Assembly (NCBI GenBank): GCA_024644775.1
Contig: JAHEHB010000066.1
Location: 1 to 16,974, forward strand
Source of the DNA: Deltaproteobacteria bacterium
GTDB lineage: Bacteria > Desulfobacterota > Desulfobacteria > Desulfobacterales > SURF-15
DNA length: 16,974 bases
Reading direction: 5' to 3'
Part shown: positions 14,290 through 16,974 of the stretch, piece by piece
Layout: each line of letters begins with the position of its first letter
How positions within the stretch are numbered: the stretch's first letter is position 1
The notes under the pieces: generated by a model
What the model was told of the DNA's origin: nothing
What the model saw: only the letters and a program-made list of their open reading frames with translations
Databases searched by the model: none
Made by a program: the position numbers and the translations under genes

Positions 14290-16593
14290 ATGAAAAATTT
14301 TGTTGAATTTCTCATAGGGCCGCATCTGATGCAGCTTACCCAAGGAACGTTTTCCTTCGGTGCCTCCATTTCCCCGTGGCTGATAATCGGAGCCATTGCG
14401 CTGATACTTTTTGTGGTCTGGATTATTTACCGGCGGACCACCGTGCCCGTCCGCAGTCCAGTGAAGCTGCTGCTCATATCTTTTAAATCAGCCGCCTTGA
14501 TGCTCCTCTTTTTTTGTCTCCTTCGGCCGCTGTTGACACATTCCCTCGCGGTTCCCCAGAAAAATTACTTAGCGATCGCTGTGGACAATTCCCAGAGTAT
14601 GACAATCCAAGACATTGCGGAAGGTCGTTCACGGAGGGATGTTCTCGCTGAGGTGCTTTATGGTAAAAACGGTCTCATTGACCGTCTGCAGAAAACCTTT
14701 CAACTGCAGATCTTTCGTTTTGACAAGGAGATCAAGCCCCTCTCGGGAATAGAGGATCTGACCGCCGTGGGTTCAAGAACCGATCTTTCCCAAAGCCTTA
14801 AGCAGGTGGCAGCAGAACTGAGTGGAATGTCTCCTGCGGGTTTGGTTTTGATAACAGACGGCGCAGATAAGGGCAAAGAGGATCCGGTCCGCGCGGCCGG
14901 CCTTGTTCAGTTTCCTGTCTTTACAGTGGGTATCGGGCAGGAAAACGTTGCAAAAGATCTTGAAATCGTCCGGGTCGACACTGCAAAGACGATTACCGAA
15001 AAAACGATCGTTGAGGCGCACGTAACAGTTCGCAGCCGGGGCTACAACGGGCGTGAAATCGATCTTTTAATCGAAGAAGGAGATAACGTTGTCGCCTCTA
15101 AACGGATGCTGCTCGACAAAACCGGTCATACCCGCAGGTATACGATCGAGCTGGCTCCGGAAACGGAAGGGCCGATTGTCTATACCATACGAATTCCGGA
15201 ACAGGACGATGAAATCATTAGGGAAAACAACCGATGGACCTTTCTTGTGGACAATACGCCCAAGCGGTTGAGCATTCTCTATATCGAGGGGCATCCACGA
15301 AACGAATATAAATTTATCCGGCGCGCCGTTGAAGCGGACAAAACCCTGCGTCTGGTGAGTTATCTGCAAACCGGCCCTAACAAATTTCTCCGACAGGGGA
15401 TCGATTCCCCGAAAGAGCTTGAAACGGGGTATCCGACCCGTGAAGCGGATCTATTTAACTACCATGCGATTGTCTTTGGGGATATCCCGACGCGCTTTTT
15501 CACTGTCCATCAGTTGGCCCTCACCCGCGAATTTGTCTCGAAAAGAGGAGGGGGATTTTTGATGATCGGAGGATCCACTGCCTTTGACGAAGCGTTTATA
15601 AAAACCCCCATTGCAGATCTGCTACCCGTCACCCTGGTGTCCGAAAGAAAACTTCCGGCACCACTCCGCGGGGGGCCCGGGAAGGGCGAGCATCCCACCG
15701 GAGCAAAGTTTAATTTGCGCCTTACGGATGAAGGCGAACAGGAACCTCTGCTTCGCATGGGACCAATGGGCGAAATGAATCGAAACTGGTGGGAAAAAAT
15801 GCCCACCCTCCAAGGCATTCACGTTACCGGAAGGACAAAGCCCGGCGCTACGGTATTGGCCGTTCATCCGACGCTCCGTTTTCAAAATGTTTTACTTCCG
15901 GTCATCGCTTATCAGCGCTATGGTAAGGGACGAACGATGGTGATTACTACCGCCAGTACCTGGCGCTGGCAGATGCTCATGCCCCACGAAGACACATCCC
16001 ACGAACGGTTTTGGCGGCAAATTCTCCGCTGGTTGACCTCGGCTTCTCCGGCGCGGCTTGACCTGTTCCTGGATCGAAATGCCTATTATCCTGGTGATGA
16101 CGTTCATGTACGGGCCAGAGTCTCCGATGATGCCTACGACCCGGTCGATAACGCAACGGTCTGGATGAAGATAAAAGATCCAGGGGGCATAAACCGGGAT
16201 GTCCGTCTGCCAGGGTCAATGGAAGAAAAGGGCATTTATACCGGCACTTTCACTGTCAAGAAAGAGGGGGTCTTTCACCTGGAGGTCTCATCCACAACAC
16301 CCGCCGGGGATTCCACTGAGACGTCTTCCCGGTTTTTAGTGACAGAACCCAATGCCGAATATATCGACACTGCCATGGATGCCGGCTTATTAAGGATCAT
16401 CGCAACGGCAAGTGGCGGCAAGTTTTACACGCTTGAAAATGTTCGTCGACTCACAGATGACGTGCAAAAGTTACAAAAGAAGATTTCGGTAAAAATTGAA
16501 CAGGATGTATGGAATATACCTTTGATTCTGATTTTGCTGGTGACGTTTTTGGGTCTGGAGTGGTTCATCCGAAGACAAAAGGGGATGTCATGA
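14290..16593 (+). CDS. Membrane vWA / GATase-like protein
   Basis: This is a 767-residue protein. Two membrane segments (about 29-47 and 59-80) precede a vWA domain with complete MIDAS residues D99-N-S101-Q-S103, T164 and D190 (in L-I-T-D-G-A-D). Residues about 225-315 are a beta-rich spacer. Residues about 322-590 resemble the GATase-like region found in large vWA membrane proteins: L-S-I-L-Y-I-E-G-H-P, A-I-V-F-G-D-I-P, and R-G-G-G-F-L-M-I-G-G-S. The position of the usual Cys nucleophile appears to be Gly/Ser, suggesting a binding rather than a catalytic role. A macroglobulin-like strand set with Y-Y-P-G-D-D-V follows near 597, and a final membrane segment lies at about 743-760. It starts 8 bp after the previous stop with a poor ribosome site, and its stop overlaps the next start (ATGA), so translation is probably coupled along the operon. 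Confidence 0.85.
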   Translation: MKNFVEFLIGPHLMQLTQGTFSFGASISPWLIIGAIALILFVVWIIYRRTTVPVRSPVKLLLISFKSAALMLLFFCLLRPLLTHSLAVPQKNYLAIAVDNSQSMTIQDIAEGRSRRDVLAEVLYGKNGLIDRLQKTFQLQIFRFDKEIKPLSGIEDLTAVGSRTDLSQSLKQVAAELSGMSPAGLVLITDGADKGKEDPVRAAGLVQFPVFTVGIGQENVAKDLEIVRVDTAKTITEKTIVEAHVTVRSRGYNGREIDLLIEEGDNVVASKRMLLDKTGHTRRYTIELAPETEGPIVYTIRIPEQDDEIIRENNRWTFLVDNTPKRLSILYIEGHPRNEYKFIRRAVEADKTLRLVSYLQTGPNKFLRQGIDSPKELETGYPTREADLFNYHAIVFGDIPTRFFTVHQLALTREFVSKRGGGFLMIGGSTAFDEAFIKTPIADLLPVTLVSERKLPAPLRGGPGKGEHPTGAKFNLRLTDEGEQEPLLRMGPMGEMNRNWWEKMPTLQGIHVTGRTKPGATVLAVHPTLRFQNVLLPVIAYQRYGKGRTMVITTASTWRWQMLMPHEDTSHERFWRQILRWLTSASPARLDLFLDRNAYYPGDDVHVRARVSDDAYDPVDNATVWMKIKDPGGINRDVRLPGSMEEKGIYTGTFTVKKEGVFHLEVSSTTPAGDSTETSSRFLVTEPNAEYIDTAMDAGLLRIIATASGGKFYTLENVRRLTDDVQKLQKKISVKIEQDVWNIPLILILLVTFLGLEWFIRRQKGMS

Positions 16594-16974
16594 GCATACC
16601 GATAATCAAATATCTCATTCTAAGTTGTCTGATTGCAATGATACTGTCTTTTCGGCAAGCACCTGCCGAGCAACGGGACTATTTCCTTCCGAAATCTTCA
16701 ACAGAAAAATATGTCGTTATATTGTCGGGTGCGGCTGCCGATGAAAAATACGCTCAGCGATTCCGCGACGGGTCGCTCAGACTGTTTGATGTGCTTGTCA
16801 CCCATTACGGTTATCCATCGGAGAATATCATCTTGCTGCTCGGTCACGGTGATTCTGCGGAATCGAAAATTTCGGGTCCATGCAGACAGGAGACGATCAC
16901 AGCATCCCTAAACCACCTTAAGACAACAGTCCAACCCGGCGACCAGATCCTCTTTTTTCTCATCGGGCATGGCA
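16590..16974 (+). CDS. Secreted legumain/caspase-like (C13-type) cysteine peptidase, N-terminal part only
   Basis: 128 codons are present before the right edge. The ATG overlaps the preceding stop (ATGA), and GGGG lies a few bases upstream. A signal peptide (Y-L-I-L-S-C-L-I-A-M-I-L, probable cleavage after A-P-A near residue 26) indicates export. The mature start Y-V-V-I-L-S-G-A-A-A-D, then F-D-V-L-V-T-H-Y-G-Y-P-S-E-N-I-I-L-L-L and finally I-L-F-F-L-I-G-H127-G follow the strand order of the C13/C14 fold, in which that His is the first member of the catalytic dyad. The partner Cys, expected several tens of residues later, is outside the window, so activity cannot be judged. A non-peptidase caspase-like protein remains possible. 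Confidence 0.7.
   Translation, partial: MSIPIIKYLILSCLIAMILSFRQAPAEQRDYFLPKSSTEKYVVILSGAAADEKYAQRFRDGSLRLFDVLVTHYGYPSENIILLLGHGDSAESKISGPCRQETITASLNHLKTTVQPGDQILFFLIGHG

Overview
The window most likely comes from a mesophilic Gram-negative bacterium of the Desulfobacterota (the former Deltaproteobacteria, Desulfobacterales-like). This is inferred from three things: a mid-range base composition, small dispersed repeats of the 'CCACAAGACACCAAGGCAC' and 'GGGTGTCGGGTTTC' kinds that I associate with such genomes, and the mix of secreted, periplasmic and inner-membrane proteins. No rRNA or other marker gene is present to settle it.

Layout. Positions 1-1062 (minus strand) hold the N-terminal 354 codons of a Tat-exported ABC-transporter solute-binding protein, which runs off the left edge. 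A divergent intergenic region (1063-1784) carries a candidate minus-strand promoter, a perfect 12-bp palindrome, an 11/12 inverted repeat, a dispersed hairpin repeat and a near-consensus sigma70 promoter facing right. From 1785 to the right edge everything is on the plus strand: a TPR/metallopeptidase/TPR protein (1785-4478), a secreted DUF4159 protein (4486-5337), a 583-bp repeat-packed gap, a second DUF4159 protein (5921-6700), a MoxR-type AAA+ ATPase (6731-7774), a DUF58 protein (7791-8699), a BatA-like membrane vWA protein (8711-10768), a very large DUF4175-like membrane/coiled-coil protein (10796-14281), a membrane vWA/GATase-like protein (14290-16593) and the start of a secreted legumain/caspase-like (C13-type) cysteine peptidase (16590 to the edge).

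How the genes may work together. MoxR ATPase plus DUF58 plus membrane vWA proteins is a known partnership (MoxR/Bat-type operons): the ATPase is thought to act as a chaperone that remodels or activates clients through vWA/MIDAS adaptors. All three vWA-type proteins here keep a complete MIDAS (DxSxS, T, D). What stands out is the extension. The cluster is bracketed by two unrelated exported peptidases, a HExxH gluzincin and a C13-like protein, and it contains four proteins with DUF4159 or GATase-like regions. A reasonable reading is an envelope-facing machine with a cytoplasmic ATPase motor, membrane-anchored vWA/coiled-coil scaffolds and secreted effectors. The substrate and purpose cannot be read from the sequence. 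The transcript probably starts near 1753. The repeat-rich gap at 5338-5920 may split, attenuate or re-initiate it.
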